Of a DNA stretch of 64,000 nt, positions 48,590-61,377 are shown piece after piece. A program made the translations under genes and the position numbers. Source of the DNA: Mycobacterium triplex (GTDB lineage Bacteria; Actinomycetota; Actinomycetes; Mycobacteriales; Mycobacteriaceae). The stretch is taken from NCBI RefSeq assembly GCF_000689255.1, contig NZ_HG964446.1, positions 2,140,951 to 2,204,950 of the forward strand, in the 5' to 3' direction. The notes beneath the pieces were generated by a model. The model was not told where the DNA came from and did no database searches. It saw only the letters and a program-made list of their open reading frames with translations. Position 1 is the first letter of the stretch. Each line of letters opens with the position of its first letter.

Positions 48590-49618
48590 GTGAGTGTTTT
48601 CGCCGATATCTCCGTGAAGGCCACCGGCGTGGGTTCGTGGCCCGGCACCGCGGCACGACCGTCGGCGGAAGTCGTCGTCGGCGAGTTGGCGGCCGCGCTG
48701 GCTCACCTGGTGGAGCTGCCCGCCAGGGGAGTGGGGGCCGACCTGCTGGGGCGGGCCGGGGCGCTGCTGATCGACGTGGCGATCGACACCGTGCCGCGTG
48801 GCTACCGCATCGCCGTCCGGCCGGGCGCGGTGACGCGCCGGGCGGTCAGCCTCCTCGACGAGGACATGGACGCCTTCGAGGAAGCCTGGGAGACGGCCGG
48901 CCTGCGCGGCGCCGGACGGGTGGTCAAGGTCCAGGCTCCCGGGCCGATCACGCTGGCCGCCGGGCTCGAGCTGTCCAACGGCCACCGGGCGATCACCGAC
49001 CCCGGCGCGGTGCGCGACCTGACGGCTTCGCTGGCCGAAGGCGTTGCCGTCCATCGCGCGGCCCTGTCGCGCCGGCTGGACACCCCGGTGGTCGTGCAAT
49101 TCGACGAGCCGTCGTTGCCCGCCGCGTTGGGTGGGCACCTGAGCGGGGTCACCGCGCTGAGTCCGGTTGCCGCGCTCGACGAGTCGGTAGCCGGCTCGCT
49201 GCTCGACACCTGCGCCGCGACGGTCGGCGCCGAGGTGCTGCTGCACAGCTGCGCTCCCGGATTGCCGTGGGACCTGTTGACGCGCAGCACAATTGGTGCG
49301 ATCTCGATTGACGCTGCAACGCTGAGGGCCGCCGACCTGGACGGGATGGCGGCGTTCGTCGAATCGGGTCGTGCCGTGCTGTTGGGCGTGGTTGCCCCGA
49401 CTGCCCCCGAGCGCCGGCCGTCGGCCGAAGAGGTGGCCGCCGCCGTCGTCGCGGTGACAGATCGGCTCGGATTCGGTCGCTCGGCGCTGCGCGAGCGCAT
49501 CGGCGTCACCCCGGCCTGCGGCCTGGCCACCGCGACGCCGCAGTGGGCCCGCACCGCGATCGAACTGGCCCGCAAGGCCGCCGAGGCGTTCGCCGCGGAC
49601 CCCGACGCCATCCAATAG
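48590..49618 (+). CDS. MetE/UROD-like protein (Rv3015c)
   Basis: A 342-residue protein resembling the C-terminal catalytic half of cobalamin-independent methionine synthase. Zinc-ligand candidates are HSCAPGLPWDLL (His, Cys) and GVTPACGLATATPQW (Cys). Substrate-loop features are VQAPGPITLAAGLEL and VVQFDEPSLPAALGG. The N-terminal half of MetE is absent, so methyl transfer may use another donor or substrate; the function is not established. GTG 48590 is chosen from the leaderless promoter. ligA follows 29 bases later, matching the M. tuberculosis order Rv3015c-Rv3014c. Confidence 0.88.
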   Translation: MSVFADISVKATGVGSWPGTAARPSAEVVVGELAAALAHLVELPARGVGADLLGRAGALLIDVAIDTVPRGYRIAVRPGAVTRRAVSLLDEDMDAFEEAWETAGLRGAGRVVKVQAPGPITLAAGLELSNGHRAITDPGAVRDLTASLAEGVAVHRAALSRRLDTPVVVQFDEPSLPAALGGHLSGVTALSPVAALDESVAGSLLDTCAATVGAEVLLHSCAPGLPWDLLTRSTIGAISIDAATLRAADLDGMAAFVESGRAVLLGVVAPTAPERRPSAEEVAAAVVAVTDRLGFGRSALRERIGVTPACGLATATPQWARTAIELARKAAEAFAADPDAIQ

Positions 49619-49635
49619 GCGTCGGAGCGCTTCGA

Positions 49636-51729
<2,094 letters not shown>

Positions 51730-51734
51730 CAGCG

Positions 51735-51752
51735 CGGTACTGGTCCGTACTG
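51735..51752. promoter_or_regulatory. Operator copy upstream of TetR
   Basis: The reverse strand reads CAGTACGGACCAGTACCG, matching the operator at 52429-52446 at 17 of 18 positions. It sits just before the regulator's -10 box (TATCGT, 51765-51770, seven bases before ATG 51778), so autorepression is likely. Confidence 0.75.
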
Positions 51753-51777
51753 TGGTTGCGGCTCTATCGTGGGCGCT

Positions 51778-52374
51778 ATGACCCAGACGGCCGATCAGTA
51801 CACGGAGCCATCGCCGTGGTCTCCGCGGGAGGCCGAACTGCTGGCGGTGACGCTGGAGCTACTGCAGGAACACGGCTATGACCAGTTGACCATCGACGCG
51901 GTCGCCGGTGCCGCTCACGCCAGCAAGGCCACGGTGTACCGGCGCTGGCCCTCGAAAGCCGAACTGGTGCTGGCCGCCTTCATCGAAGGCGTCCGCCAGG
52001 TCGCGGTCGCGCCCAATACCGGGACCTTGCGCGGCGATTTGATCAGTCTCGGCGAGGTCTGCGGCGAGCACGGACGACAGCACGCCAGCACCATCCGTGC
52101 GGTGATGGTCGAGGTGTCGCGGCATCCCGCGCTCAACGAAGCACTGCAGGATCAATTCCTCAAACAACGCAAGGCCCTGGTTCAGCACGTGTTGCAACGG
52201 GCCGTCGACCGCGGCGAGATCGCCAAAGATGCCTTCACCGACGAACTTTGGGACCTGCTGCCCGGCTATCTCATCTTCCGGTGCATCATCCCCGACCGAC
52301 CGCCCACCCGTCACACGGTGGAGCTTCTCGTCGACCAGTTCCTGATCCCGGGCCTGACCAGGACCGCCGGGTAA
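51778..52374 (+). CDS. TetR repressor of the mmpS/mmpL unit
   Basis: A 198-residue TetR regulator. The HTH is LTIDAVAGAAHASKATVYRR with WPSKAELVLAA, and the C-terminal domain is of the TetR_C_16-like type (HPALNEALQDQFLKQRKALV). ATG 51778 is chosen over GTG 51769 because TATCGT lies exactly seven bases upstream, giving a leaderless mRNA. Matched operators flank the gene, one before it and one before mmpS. The arrangement resembles M. abscessus MAB_4384, a TetR repressor of an MmpS5/MmpL5 pump. Confidence 0.9.
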   Translation: MTQTADQYTEPSPWSPREAELLAVTLELLQEHGYDQLTIDAVAGAAHASKATVYRRWPSKAELVLAAFIEGVRQVAVAPNTGTLRGDLISLGEVCGEHGRQHASTIRAVMVEVSRHPALNEALQDQFLKQRKALVQHVLQRAVDRGEIAKDAFTDELWDLLPGYLIFRCIIPDRPPTRHTVELLVDQFLIPGLTRTAG

Positions 52375-52428
52375 CACCGCCGCCACCCGGTCGCCCGGTG
52401 CGAAATGTGTACGGCCACGTCTCTTGTG

Positions 52429-52449
52429 CAGTACGGTCCAGTACCGTAC
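52429..52449. promoter_or_regulatory. Operator upstream of mmpS
   Basis: A perfect inverted repeat GTACGGT-CCAGT-ACCGTAC (52431-52449), extended to the left by CA. It shares CAGTACGG(T/A)CCAGTACCG with the site before the TetR gene. It lies about 84 bases before the mmpS start. Confidence 0.8.
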
Positions 52450-52532
52450 CGTGAATTCCGTCGTTCGCGCCGCGCACGGCGACGGTAGCAGTCATACAGT
52501 GATCGAGAACGCCGACCATCGAAAGGCCGAGG

Positions 52533-52979
52533 GTGAAGGCGACGTCAATGTCCTCCTTGCTCAGGCAGGGCTGGATAGTGGTGGTCGCGTTACTCGTCGT
52601 CGCCGTCGCGGGATTCGGCATCTATCGCCTGCACGGAATCTTCGGGTCGAACAACAAGACCTCCGCCAACAGCGGCCTGTCCAACGAGATCGTCCCGTTC
52701 AACCCCAAGCAGGTCGTGCTCGAGGTCTTCGGCGCACCCGGTGCGGTGGCGACGATCAACTACCTGGACGTCAACGCCCAGCCGCAGCAAGTCAAGAACG
52801 CGCCCCTGCCGTGGTCGTTCACGATCACCACGACGGAGCCCGCGGTCATCGGCAACGTGGTGGCACAAGGCAACGGAGACACCCTCGGTTGCCGCATCAC
52901 CGTCAACGGTCAAGTCAAAGACGAACGCACCGTCAACAAGGTCGACGCCTACACCTTCTGTCTGGATAAGTCGGGATGA
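52533..52979 (+). CDS. mmpS: MmpS-family membrane protein
   Basis: A 148-residue MmpS accessory protein. One N-terminal membrane helix ([21 protein letters not shown]) and a periplasmic beta-sandwich domain ([20 protein letters not shown], then [20 protein letters not shown] and a C-terminal YTFCLDKSG). Cys pairs in LGCRIT and TFCLDK may form a disulfide. It assembles with MmpL to export lipids, siderophores or drugs. GTG 52533 has AGG directly upstream; ATG 52548 is an alternative. Its stop overlaps mmpL (ATGA). Confidence 0.92.
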   Translation: MKATSMSSLLRQGWIVVVALLVVAVAGFGIYRLHGIFGSNNKTSANSGLSNEIVPFNPKQVVLEVFGAPGAVATINYLDVNAQPQQVKNAPLPWSFTITTTEPAVIGNVVAQGNGDTLGCRITVNGQVKDERTVNKVDAYTFCLDKSG

Positions 52980-55891
52980 GCAACCAAACCAACGAACAGC
53001 AGACGCGGCCATTCGTGCCGCGCAACATCCGTCGGCTCGCGCTGCCGATCCTGCTTTTCTGGGTGGCGCTGGCCGCCATCACCAACATCGCGGTGCCGCA
53101 GCTGGAGGAGGTGGGCAAGACCCACAATGTGGCGCTGAACTCGCCGGATGCCCCGTCGCTCAAGGCAATCAAGCGCATCGGCCAGAAGTTCGGAGAGTTC
53201 GACACCGACAGCTCGGCCATGATCGTGCTGGAAGGCGACAAGCCGCTCGGCGCGGACGCCCACCGCTTCTACGACGAGATGATCCGCAAGCTCGAGCAGG
53301 ACAAAAAGCACGTCGAGCACGTCCAGGACTACTGGGGCGACACCCTGACCGCGGCGGGATCGCAAAGCAGCGACGGCAAGGCCGCTTACGTTCAGGTGAA
53401 CCTCGCCGGTAATCAGGGCTCCGCATTGGCCAACGAGGGTGTCGGCGCGCTGCGCGACCTCATCGACCACCTGAAGCCGCCGCCGGGCGTCAAGACGTAT
53501 GTGACCGGCGCGGCACCGCTGATCTCCGATCAGTTCGACGTCGGCAGCAAAGGGACCGCGAAGGTCACCACGATCACCATCGGGGTGATCGCGTTGATGT
53601 TGTTCTTCGTCTACCGCTCGGTGCTGACCACGTTGCTGGTTCTCGCCACGGTCCTGATCGAAATGTCGGCGGCCCGAGGACTTGTCGCCTTCCTCGGAAA
53701 CGAGGGAATCATCGACCTGTCGACCTACGCGACGAATATCTTGACGCTGTTGGTGATCGCCGCCGGAACGGACTACGCGATATTCTTCGTCGGCCGCTAC
53801 CAAGAAGCACGCGGGACCGGCGAAGACCGCGAAAAGGCGTTCTACACCATGTATCACGGCACCACCCATGTCGTGTTGGGCTCCGGGCTCACCGTTGCCG
53901 GCGCGGTGGCCTGCCTGAGCTTCACCCGGCTTCCGTACTTCCAAAGTCTAGGTATCCCAGCCGCTTTGGGTGTCATCGTCGCTTTGTTCGCCGCGCTGAC
54001 GCTGGGCCCCGCGATCCTCGTGCTGGGCGCCAAGGCAGGTATCTTCGACCCGAAACGGGCGATGCGGACCCGTGGCTGGCGGCGAATCGGCACCGCCATC
54101 GTTCGCTGGCCCGGCGCGGTCCTCGCGGCCGCGAGCGCGCTGGCCCTGGTGGGCCTGATCGCGTTGCCCGGGTACAAGACCAGTTACGACACTCGTCCCT
54201 ACATGCCCGCCGACGCGCCGGCCAATGTCGGCTACACGGCTGCCGAGAAACACTTCTCGCGGGCCCGGCTGGAGCCGGAATTGCTGATGGTCGAATCGGA
54301 TCACGACATGCGTAACCCGGCCAGCATGCTGATCCTGGACAAGGTGGCCAAGGCCGTGTTTCACGTCCCCGGGGTCGCGCAGGTGCAGACCATCACCCGG
54401 CCGTTGGGAACCCCGCTGGTCCACAGCTCGCTGGCGTTCGTGGTCAGCAATTCCAGCGCTGCCCAGCAGCAAAACCTGACTTACCAACGGGATCGGGCCG
54501 ACGACGCGCTCAAGCAAGCCAACGAGCTGTCCAAGACGATCGACATTTTGCGACAGCAGTTGGTGCTGCAGCAGCAGTTGGCCGGCACCACCCACGACGA
54601 GACCGAGAGCTTTCGCGACACGCTTGCCACGATCAAAGACCTGCGCGACAAGATCGCGAATTTCGATGACTTCTTCCGCCCGATTCGCAGCTATTTCTAT
54701 TGGGAGAAGCACTGTTACGACATCCCCGCCTGCTACGCGTTCAGGTCGCTGTTCGACGCGCTGGACGGCATCGACCAGCTCACCGAAAAATTCGAAAACC
54801 TGACGGCGTCGCTGGACAAGCTCGACGCGCTGCAACCGAAGCTGGTGGCGTTGATACCGCCCCAGATTCAAAGCCAGGAGACCAATCGCGATCTGACCCT
54901 GGCGAATTACGCCACGCTGTCCGGCATCTACGCCCAGAACGCGCGGGCGCTGGAAAACTCGACGGCGTTGGGGCAGGCGTTCGATGCGGCCAAGAACGAC
55001 GACACGTTCTATCTGCCGCCGGAGGTGTTCGACAACCCCGACTTCAAACGCGGGCTGAAACTGTTCCTGTCGCCCGACGGCAAGGCCGCTCGGATGATCG
55101 TCACGCACGACGGTGATCCCGCTACCACGGAAGGCATTTCGCACATCGACCCGATCGCCAAGGCGGCGCACGAGGCACTGAAGGGCACCCCGATGGCGAA
55201 CGCGGGAATCTATCTCGGCGGGACCGCGGCGACGTACAAGGACATCCAGGAGGGTGCCAAGTACGACCTGATGATCGTCGCGTTCGCCGCACTGAGCCTC
55301 ATCCTGCTGATCATGATGATCATCACGCGCAGTCTGATAGCCGCGCTGGTTATCGTCGGCACGGTCGCGCTCTCCCTGGGAGCCTCGTTCGGATTGTCGG
55401 TTCTGGTGTGGCAGTACCTGTTCGGCATCGAGTTGTACTGGGTGGTGCTGGCGCTGGCGGTGATCCTGCTGCTGGCGGTCGGGTCCGACTACAACCTGCT
55501 GTTGATCTCCCGATTCAAGGAGGAGATCCATGCCGGCCTGAATACCGGCATCATCCGGGCGATGGCCGGCTCGGGTTCGGTGGTCACCTCGGCGGGCATC
55601 GTCTTCGCCGTCACCATGTGTGCGTTCGTCTTCAGCGGCTTTCAGGTTCTCGGTCAGATCGGGACGACGATCGGGCTGGGCCTGATGTTCGACACGCTGA
55701 TCGTGCGCTCGTTCTTGACGCCTTCTATCGCGAGACTTCTCGGGCGCTGGTTCTGGTGGCCCCAAGTGGTGCGGCCGCGTCCGGCCAGCACGATGCTGCG
55801 GCCCTACGGTCCGCGTCCGGCGGTTCGTCAATTGCTGTTGTGGGAAGACGGCGACGCGGTGGCGCCGAAAACGACTGCGGCGGCACGCTGA
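52976..55891 (+). CDS. mmpL: MmpL-family RND exporter
   Basis: A 971-residue MmpL transporter with about 12 membrane helices. Two MMPL domains: the first around [20 protein letters not shown], the second around [20 protein letters not shown]; both keep the Asp-Tyr pair of the proton relay. The large periplasmic loop (residues 400-740) contains coiled-coil-like Gln/Leu-rich sequence, as in MmpL4/MmpL5. It begins 4 bases inside mmpS. Substrate unknown; MmpL4/5 relatives export carboxymycobactin and azoles, clofazimine or bedaquiline. Regulated by the upstream TetR (inference from operators). Confidence 0.94.
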   Translation: MSNQTNEQQTRPFVPRNIRRLALPILLFWVALAAITNIAVPQLEEVGKTHNVALNSPDAPSLKAIKRIGQKFGEFDTDSSAMIVLEGDKPLGADAHRFYDEMIRKLEQDKKHVEHVQDYWGDTLTAAGSQSSDGKAAYVQVNLAGNQGSALANEGVGALRDLIDHLKPPPGVKTYVTGAAPLISDQFDVGSKGTAKVTTITIGVIALMLFFVYRSVLTTLLVLATVLIEMSAARGLVAFLGNEGIIDLSTYATNILTLLVIAAGTDYAIFFVGRYQEARGTGEDREKAFYTMYHGTTHVVLGSGLTVAGAVACLSFTRLPYFQSLGIPAALGVIVALFAALTLGPAILVLGAKAGIFDPKRAMRTRGWRRIGTAIVRWPGAVLAAASALALVGLIALPGYKTSYDTRPYMPADAPANVGYTAAEKHFSRARLEPELLMVESDHDMRNPASMLILDKVAKAVFHVPGVAQVQTITRPLGTPLVHSSLAFVVSNSSAAQQQNLTYQRDRADDALKQANELSKTIDILRQQLVLQQQLAGTTHDETESFRDTLATIKDLRDKIANFDDFFRPIRSYFYWEKHCYDIPACYAFRSLFDALDGIDQLTEKFENLTASLDKLDALQPKLVALIPPQIQSQETNRDLTLANYATLSGIYAQNARALENSTALGQAFDAAKNDDTFYLPPEVFDNPDFKRGLKLFLSPDGKAARMIVTHDGDPATTEGISHIDPIAKAAHEALKGTPMANAGIYLGGTAATYKDIQEGAKYDLMIVAFAALSLILLIMMIITRSLIAALVIVGTVALSLGASFGLSVLVWQYLFGIELYWVVLALAVILLLAVGSDYNLLLISRFKEEIHAGLNTGIIRAMAGSGSVVTSAGIVFAVTMCAFVFSGFQVLGQIGTTIGLGLMFDTLIVRSFLTPSIARLLGRWFWWPQVVRPRPASTMLRPYGPRPAVRQLLLWEDGDAVAPKTTAAAR

Positions 55892-55892
55892 T

Positions 55893-56549
55893 TCAGCGCA
55901 GCATGGTGGCCACGATCCCGGCCAGGTAGCCGAGCCGGGCCACCTCCGAGGGCCGGAACTCCGGGCCGGGCCGGCCCAGCACCACCGCGGTGTGCGGGTC
56001 GCCCAGCGGCGCGGCGACCATCGTGATGTCCATGTCGCGCCAGGCCTGCGGCACCCAGTCGGCGCTGCCGTCCAGCGTCGCGGCCTCGTGGATCGGCAGC
56101 CAGGGAGCCGACACCGCGCGGGTTTCCGGTGCGCCCGGACTGGCCGCGAGGCGTTGCACCTGCCCGTCGGAACCGCGCAACACCGTGCACCAGCTGACCC
56201 GCAGCACCCGGGGCGCCTCGTCGGCCAGGACCTGCAGCCGCGCCGCCTTGTCCTTGGCCGCGGCGACGTGGTCGAGCAGTTCCAGCTCGCGGTGTGCCTC
56301 CAGCAGACCGGTGTGCGGACGCACGCTGTCCACCCGCACGCCGTTCAGCGACTCGGCCGCAGTGATCAGCGTGTCGGGCATCGCCCCGGCAGGCAGTTCG
56401 ATGACCAGGTCGTCGGTCGCATACCCCGCGCTGCGGTCCACGACGTCGAGCGACAGGATGTCCCCGCCCACCGAACCCAGCGCAACCGCCAGCGCGCCCA
56501 GGCTTCCCGGGCGGTCGACCAGCTCGATGCGCAACAGATACGACGGCAC
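55893..56549 (-). CDS. ACT-domain protein (Rv3013-like)
   Basis: A 218-residue protein with an N-terminal ACT domain ([20 protein letters not shown], with [20 protein letters not shown]) and a C-terminal domain of the same family type ([20 protein letters not shown]). It probably senses an amino acid. The frame is open to 56627, but GTG 56549 gives the ACT start directly. It is divergent from gatC and is next to it in M. tuberculosis (Rv3013-Rv3012c). Confidence 0.86.
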   Translation of the reverse strand: MPSYLLRIELVDRPGSLGALAVALGSVGGDILSLDVVDRSAGYATDDLVIELPAGAMPDTLITAAESLNGVRVDSVRPHTGLLEAHRELELLDHVAAAKDKAARLQVLADEAPRVLRVSWCTVLRGSDGQVQRLAASPGAPETRAVSAPWLPIHEAATLDGSADWVPQAWRDMDITMVAAPLGDPHTAVVLGRPGPEFRPSEVARLGYLAGIVATMLR

Positions 56550-56630
56550 GCGCCCACTGTCGCACAGAGCCGCGCGTACGGCATTTCCGCAGGGTGGGTG
56601 CCAGCTGCACGCCGGCCGCCACTGCACAGA

Positions 56631-56636
56631 TAGGCT
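56631..56636 (+). promoter_or_regulatory. -10 box TAGGCT of gatC
   Basis: TAGGCT lies eight bases before GTG 56645, indicating a leaderless gatCA transcript. It is the same hexamer as at 22572 and 26930. Confidence 0.55.
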
Positions 56637-56644
56637 TTTCGCTC

Positions 56645-56956
56645 GTGTCCCAGATCTCCCGCGACGAGGTCGCGCACCTGGCCAGGCTGGCCCGGTTGGC
56701 GTTGACCGATACCGAGCTGGACAGCTACGCCGGCCAACTCGACGCCATCCTGACCCACGTGAGCCAGATCCAGGCGGTCGACGTCACCGGCGTCGAGGCG
56801 ACCGACAATCCGCTCAGAGACGTCTTGAAAGACGTCACTGGCACCCGCCCGGACGAGACCAGGCCGTGCCTGACGCAGCAGCAGGCGCTGGCCGCGGCGC
56901 CCGAAGCCGTCGACGGCCGCTTCGCGGTCCCGCAGATCCTGGGGGACAGCGAGTGA
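56645..56956 (+). CDS. gatC: Asp-tRNA(Asn)/Glu-tRNA(Gln) amidotransferase subunit C
   Basis: A 103-residue GatC, the small linker subunit stabilising GatA against GatB. It starts [20 protein letters not shown] and ends [14 protein letters not shown], matching the family. The frame is open upstream, but GTG 56645 is the normal start with a leaderless promoter. Its TGA overlaps the gatA GTG. The complex converts Glu-tRNA(Gln) and Asp-tRNA(Asn) to the amides; gatB is expected downstream outside the window. Confidence 0.96.
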   Translation: MSQISRDEVAHLARLARLALTDTELDSYAGQLDAILTHVSQIQAVDVTGVEATDNPLRDVLKDVTGTRPDETRPCLTQQQALAAAPEAVDGRFAVPQILGDSE

Positions 56957-58440
56957 ACGAGATCATCCGATCCGACGCCGCGACGCTGGCCGCCCGGGTC
57001 GCCGCCAAGGAGGTGTCGTCGGTCGAGATCACCCAGGCCTGCCTCGACCAGATCGCGGCGACCGACGACCGCTACGGCGCGTTTTTGCACGTCGCGGCCG
57101 ACGAGGCGCTCTCGGCGGCGGCCGCGGTCGACGAGGCCGTGGCCGCCGGGGAGCGGCTGCCCTCGGCGCTGGCCGGCGTTCCGTTGGCCCTCAAAGACGT
57201 GTTCACCACCGTCGACATGCCCACCACCTGCGGATCCAAGATCCTCGAGGGCTGGCGCTCGCCATATGACGCCAGCGTCACCGCGCGGCTGCGCGCGGCC
57301 GGCATCCCGATCCTGGGCAAGACCAACATGGACGAGTTCGCGATGGGCTCATCGACGGAGAACTCGGCGTATGGCCCCACCCGCAACCCGTGGGACCTCG
57401 AGCGGGTGCCCGGCGGCTCCGGGGGCGGCAGCGCGGCGGCGCTGGCCTCCTTCCAGGCCCCGCTGGCCATCGGCACCGACACGGGGGGCTCGATTCGCCA
57501 GCCCGCCGCGCTGACCGCGACCGTCGGGGTCAAGCCCACCTACGGCACGGTGTCCCGCTACGGCCTGGTGGCCTGCGCGTCGTCGCTGGATCAGGGCGGC
57601 CCGTGCGCGCGCACCGTGCTGGACACCGCGCTGCTGCATCAGGTGATCGCCGGCCACGACCGGATGGACTCCACCTCCATCGACGCCGCGGTGCCCGATG
57701 TGGTCGGCGCCGCCAAGGCCGGTGCGGCGGGCGATCTGAGCGGGGTGCGGATCGGTGTGGTCTCCCAGCTGCGCGGCGAGGGCTACCAGCCCGGAGTGCT
57801 GTCGTCGTTCGAGGCCGCGGTGCGGCAACTGACCGAGCTGGGTGCGCGGGTCAGCGAAGTCGATTGCCCGCACTTCGATTACGCGTTGTCGGCCTACTAC
57901 CTGATCCTGCCGTCGGAGGTGTCGAGCAACCTGGCCCGCTTCGACGCGATGCGTTACGGACTGCGGGTCGGAGACGACGGCAGCCACAGCGCCGAGGAAG
58001 TGATGGCGCTGACGCGGGCCGCCGGCTTCGGACCAGAAGTCAAGCGCCGCATCATGATTGGTGCTTACGCGCTCTCGGCCGGCTACTACGACGCCTACTA
58101 CAACCAGGCGCAGAAGGTGCGCACCCTGATCGCCCGCGATCTCGACGAGGCCTACAAATCCGTCGACGTGCTGGTGTCGCCGGCGACCCCGACCACCGCG
58201 TTCCGGCTGGGGGAGAAGGTCGACGACCCGCTGGCGATGTATCTGTTCGACTTGTGCACGCTGCCGCTGAACCTGGCCGGGCACTGCGGGATGTCGGTGC
58301 CGTCCGGGCTGTCCCCGGACGACCAGCTGCCGGTGGGTCTGCAGATCATGGCGCCGGCGCTGGCCGACGACCGCCTGTACCGCGTCGGTGCCGCCTACGA
58401 GGCGGCGCGCGGACCGTTACCGGCGCCGCCGACCGTGTAG
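56953..58440 (+). CDS. gatA: Asp-tRNA(Asn)/Glu-tRNA(Gln) amidotransferase subunit A
   Basis: A 495-residue amidase-signature enzyme that hydrolyses glutamine and channels ammonia to GatB. The Ser-cisSer-Lys triad is visible: Lys81 in PLALKDVF, the Gly/Ser-rich [14 protein letters not shown], and the nucleophile Ser in [14 protein letters not shown] 56953 overlaps the gatC stop. It matches Rv3011c. pfkA follows 54 bases downstream, as in M. tuberculosis. Confidence 0.97.
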   Translation: MNEIIRSDAATLAARVAAKEVSSVEITQACLDQIAATDDRYGAFLHVAADEALSAAAAVDEAVAAGERLPSALAGVPLALKDVFTTVDMPTTCGSKILEGWRSPYDASVTARLRAAGIPILGKTNMDEFAMGSSTENSAYGPTRNPWDLERVPGGSGGGSAAALASFQAPLAIGTDTGGSIRQPAALTATVGVKPTYGTVSRYGLVACASSLDQGGPCARTVLDTALLHQVIAGHDRMDSTSIDAAVPDVVGAAKAGAAGDLSGVRIGVVSQLRGEGYQPGVLSSFEAAVRQLTELGARVSEVDCPHFDYALSAYYLILPSEVSSNLARFDAMRYGLRVGDDGSHSAEEVMALTRAAGFGPEVKRRIMIGAYALSAGYYDAYYNQAQKVRTLIARDLDEAYKSVDVLVSPATPTTAFRLGEKVDDPLAMYLFDLCTLPLNLAGHCGMSVPSGLSPDDQLPVGLQIMAPALADDRLYRVGAAYEAARGPLPAPPTV

Positions 58441-58494
58441 CCGGCCGGCGCCCCAATTTGCCCCGGCGGCAGCCGTTGCGGGCAAGATGAAGGG

Positions 58495-59526
58495 ATGCGG
58501 ATCGGAATTCTCACCGGGGGCGGCGACTGTCCAGGGCTCAACGCCGTCATCCGGGCAGTGGTACGCACCTGCGACGCCCGGTACGGCTCGTCGGTGGTCG
58601 GCTTCCAGGACGGGTGGCGCGGGCTGCTGGAAAACCGGCGCATCCAGCTGCAGAACGACGATCGCAATGACCGACTGCTGGCCAAGGGCGGGACGGTGCT
58701 GGGCACCGCGCGCGTGCACCCCGACAAGCTGCGGGCCGGGCTGGATCAGATCAAGCAGACCCTGGACGACAACGGCATCGATGTGCTGATCCCGATCGGC
58801 GGCGAGGGCACGCTGACGGCCGCGCACTGGCTGTCGGAGGAGAACGTTCCCGTCGTCGGCGTGCCGAAGACGATCGACAACGACATCGACTGCACCGACG
58901 TCACTTTCGGTCACGACACCGCGCTGACCGTGGCCACCGACGCCATCGACCGCTTACACAGCACCGCCGAATCCCACCAGCGAGTCATGCTGGTGGAGGT
59001 GATGGGCCGCCACGCCGGCTGGATCGCGCTGAACGCCGGGCTGGCGTCCGGGGCGCACATGACGCTGATTCCCGAGCAGCCGTTCGACATCGAGGATGTC
59101 TGCCGGCTCGTCAAACGCCGCTTCCAGCGCGGGGATTCGCACTTCATCTGCGTGGTGGCCGAGGGGGCCAAACCGATCCCCGGATCGATCCCGTTGCGGG
59201 AGGGCGGGATTGACGAATTCGGCCACGAGAAATTCACCGGTGTTGCCCAGCAGCTGGGCGTGGCGGTGGAGAAGCGGATCAACAAGGACGTGCGAGTGAC
59301 CGTGCTGGGCCACGTCCAGCGCGGCGGTACACCGACGGCCTACGACCGCGTGCTGGCGACCCGGTTCGGCGTCAACGCCGCCGACGCCGCGCATGCCGGC
59401 GAATACGGTCAGATGGTTTCGCTGCGCGGGCAGGACATCGGCCGGGTCTCGCTGGCCGACGCGACGCGCCAGCTGAAACTGGTGCCCGACGCGCGCCACG
59501 ACGAGGCCGCCGCCTTCTTCGGCTAG
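58495..59526 (+). CDS. pfkA: 6-phosphofructokinase
   Basis: A 343-residue group III phosphofructokinase (glycolysis, fructose 6-phosphate to fructose 1,6-bisphosphate). The nucleotide loop is [19 protein letters not shown], followed by [12 protein letters not shown], the substrate motif [16 protein letters not shown], the MGR motif [11 protein letters not shown] and C-terminal [20 protein letters not shown]. The GGEGT residues favour ATP over pyrophosphate. GAAGGG lies just upstream of ATG 58495. It matches Rv3010c. In M. tuberculosis the next gene is gatB; here an accessory segment intervenes. Confidence 0.96.
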   Translation: MRIGILTGGGDCPGLNAVIRAVVRTCDARYGSSVVGFQDGWRGLLENRRIQLQNDDRNDRLLAKGGTVLGTARVHPDKLRAGLDQIKQTLDDNGIDVLIPIGGEGTLTAAHWLSEENVPVVGVPKTIDNDIDCTDVTFGHDTALTVATDAIDRLHSTAESHQRVMLVEVMGRHAGWIALNAGLASGAHMTLIPEQPFDIEDVCRLVKRRFQRGDSHFICVVAEGAKPIPGSIPLREGGIDEFGHEKFTGVAQQLGVAVEKRINKDVRVTVLGHVQRGGTPTAYDRVLATRFGVNAADAAHAGEYGQMVSLRGQDIGRVSLADATRQLKLVPDARHDEAAAFFG

Positions 59527-59577
59527 CGTCCGCCCGGTCGTCGCCACTCAGGCGAACGTGCCCACGGCGACCGCTGG

Positions 59578-59608
59578 TTGACACTCGATTACGGAGTACG
59601 TTATTGAT
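59578..59608 (+). promoter_or_regulatory. Probable promoter of the SDR gene
   Basis: TTGACA (59578-59583) is a strong -35; TATTGA starting 18 bases later is a fair -10. They stand before the dehydrogenase operon at 59654. A symmetric operator is not obvious here. Confidence 0.4.
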
Positions 59609-59653
59609 TGTATCGTCGCGTTGCGTCACCGCACATTCGAAAAGGAGCCTGCG

Positions 59654-60532
59654 ATGGATGCGCCCTTGCCGACCATCCCCGAACCCACTGCCCAAGCCGA
59701 TCTGCTTTCTCTGGCCGGCAAATGTGCGGTGGTCACCGGCGGCAGCCGTGGTCTTGGCCAGGCGACCGTCCATCGGTTGGCGCAGGCCGGAGCGTCTGTG
59801 GTGTTCACTGGGCGCGGGCCCGACGCGTTACGACATGTGCAGGACGAAGTTGCCGAAGCCGGGGCGACCGCGCTCGGTGTCCAGGCCGATATCGCCGCGC
59901 TCGAGGATTCGCAGCGAGTCGTCGACCTTGCGGTGCAGCGTTTCGGCCGGCTGGACATCCTGGTCAACAACGCCGCGCTTTATACGCCCTCGTTCGCGCT
60001 GGACACCACCGAGGCGTTATTCGACGACGTCGTCGGCGCCGACCTCAAGGGTGCGTTTTTCCTGGCGCAGTACGCCGCGAAAGCGATGATCGACGCCGGG
60101 CGTGGGGGCCGCATCATCAACCTGTTGTCCGTCGACGCGTTCCGGCCGATGGGCCCCTTGGCGGCCTACGCGTCGGCCAAGGCCGGGCTGTGGGCAGCCA
60201 CCCAGAATCTGGCCAAAGAATTGGCGCCCCACCAGATTCTGGTCAATGCCGTCACTCCGGGTTCGACGATCACCGAGGAGCGGCTGGCGATGTTCCGGGA
60301 CGGAACGTTCGCCTCGCAGCAGGTGCCTGCCGAGGCGGCCAAGACCCGCCAGATGTTGCAGTCCGCAGTCGAATCCGGTGGGTTTGCCCAGATGCTGACC
60401 ACGATGATGCCGCTCGGGCGACCGGGCTGGCCCGACGAAATCGCCAAGGCCGTGCTGTTTTTGGCCTCCGACCTCGGGAGTTACGTCAGCGGGGCCAACC
60501 TGATCGTCGACGGCGCCCAAAGCCTGCGCTAG
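59654..60532 (+). CDS. Short-chain dehydrogenase downstream of pfkA
   Basis: A 292-residue SDR with NAD(P) motif TGGSRGLGQATVHRL, NNAALYTPSF (NNAG variant), catalytic YASAKAGLWAATQNLAKEL and the C-terminal DLGSYVSGANLIVDGAQSLR. Substrate unknown. AAGGAG lies six bases before ATG 59654; the frame is open upstream but has no better start. The tandem-HTH TetR gene starts 8 bases downstream on the same strand, so the two form an operon. Not in this place in M. tuberculosis. Confidence 0.88.
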   Translation: MDAPLPTIPEPTAQADLLSLAGKCAVVTGGSRGLGQATVHRLAQAGASVVFTGRGPDALRHVQDEVAEAGATALGVQADIAALEDSQRVVDLAVQRFGRLDILVNNAALYTPSFALDTTEALFDDVVGADLKGAFFLAQYAAKAMIDAGRGGRIINLLSVDAFRPMGPLAAYASAKAGLWAATQNLAKELAPHQILVNAVTPGSTITEERLAMFRDGTFASQQVPAEAAKTRQMLQSAVESGGFAQMLTTMMPLGRPGWPDEIAKAVLFLASDLGSYVSGANLIVDGAQSLR

Positions 60533-60540
60533 GGCCGGCC

Positions 60541-61377
60541 GTGTCGACATACACCACCACATCGGCGTCGGCCGCGGTCGGCGAGGATCTGGTGCAGGCG
60601 GCGCTGCGGGCCGGCCGCGCCCTGGGTAAGGACGTGGCCGACGTGCCGGTGATCGCGATCGCGCGCGAAGCCGGGATCTCCCGCAGCACGCTGATCCGGC
60701 GGCTCGGCGGTTCTCGCGCCGCGCTCGACGAAGCGGTCCGCGCGGCCGGGGTGGATCCGGGCGGTCAAGCGCCGGTTCGTACCCGGGCCCTGGACGCCGC
60801 CGCCGAGCTGATCAGCACCTCGGGCCTGGCCGCGGCGACCTTGGAAGCGATCGCGGCGCGCGCGCAGTGCTCGGTGCACAGCCTCTACGCGTCGTTCGGG
60901 GGGCGCGACGAGCTGCTGCGGGCGCTGTTCGAGCGCCACAGCCCGCTGCTGCAGATCGAAGACTTCATCGACGGCGCCGACGGCGATCTGGCCACCACAG
61001 TGCGCAGCCTGTACGGTCTGATCGTCCACACCCTCGACCGCGAGCCCCGCGTGGCCCCGGCGCTTTTGGCTGAGACGTTGGCGCGCCCTGGCAGCCCCGC
61101 TATTCAGAACCTGTTGGGGCACAACGCTCCTCGGATTCTGGCTTCGCTCGGGGGCTGGCTGACCAACGAAATCCAGGCCGGACGGATCCGCGACCTGCCG
61201 CTGTCACTGCTGATCCAGCAATTGATCGCCCCGATTGCCGTCCACATGCTGGTGCGGCCCGCCGTGCCGCAACTTCCAGGTTTGGAATTACCGGACTTGG
61301 ACAACGTCTGCGACACCTTCACCGACACGTTTCTGCGCGCAGTCACCACGTCGCCTGGACGACGGAGGGCACGATGA
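60541..61377 (+). CDS. TetR regulator with an extra N-terminal HTH
   Basis: A 278-residue regulator. The C-terminal three quarters are a TetR protein with HTH TLEAIAARAQCSVHSLYASF and the GRDELLRALFERH helix. Ahead of it, residues 30-75 form another HTH-like segment (VIAIAREAGISRSTLIRRL), so the protein may carry two DNA-reading heads per subunit. GTG 60541 is the only sensible start after the SDR stop. Its TGA overlaps the ATG of the next gene. It probably regulates this operon; no operator was identified. Confidence 0.82.
   Translation: MSTYTTTSASAAVGEDLVQAALRAGRALGKDVADVPVIAIAREAGISRSTLIRRLGGSRAALDEAVRAAGVDPGGQAPVRTRALDAAAELISTSGLAAATLEAIAARAQCSVHSLYASFGGRDELLRALFERHSPLLQIEDFIDGADGDLATTVRSLYGLIVHTLDREPRVAPALLAETLARPGSPAIQNLLGHNAPRILASLGGWLTNEIQAGRIRDLPLSLLIQQLIAPIAVHMLVRPAVPQLPGLELPDLDNVCDTFTDTFLRAVTTSPGRRRAR

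Noticed and set aside
53948..55831. 627-codon minus-strand open frame over mmpL
   Set aside because: Fully antisense to mmpL and without recognisable motifs.
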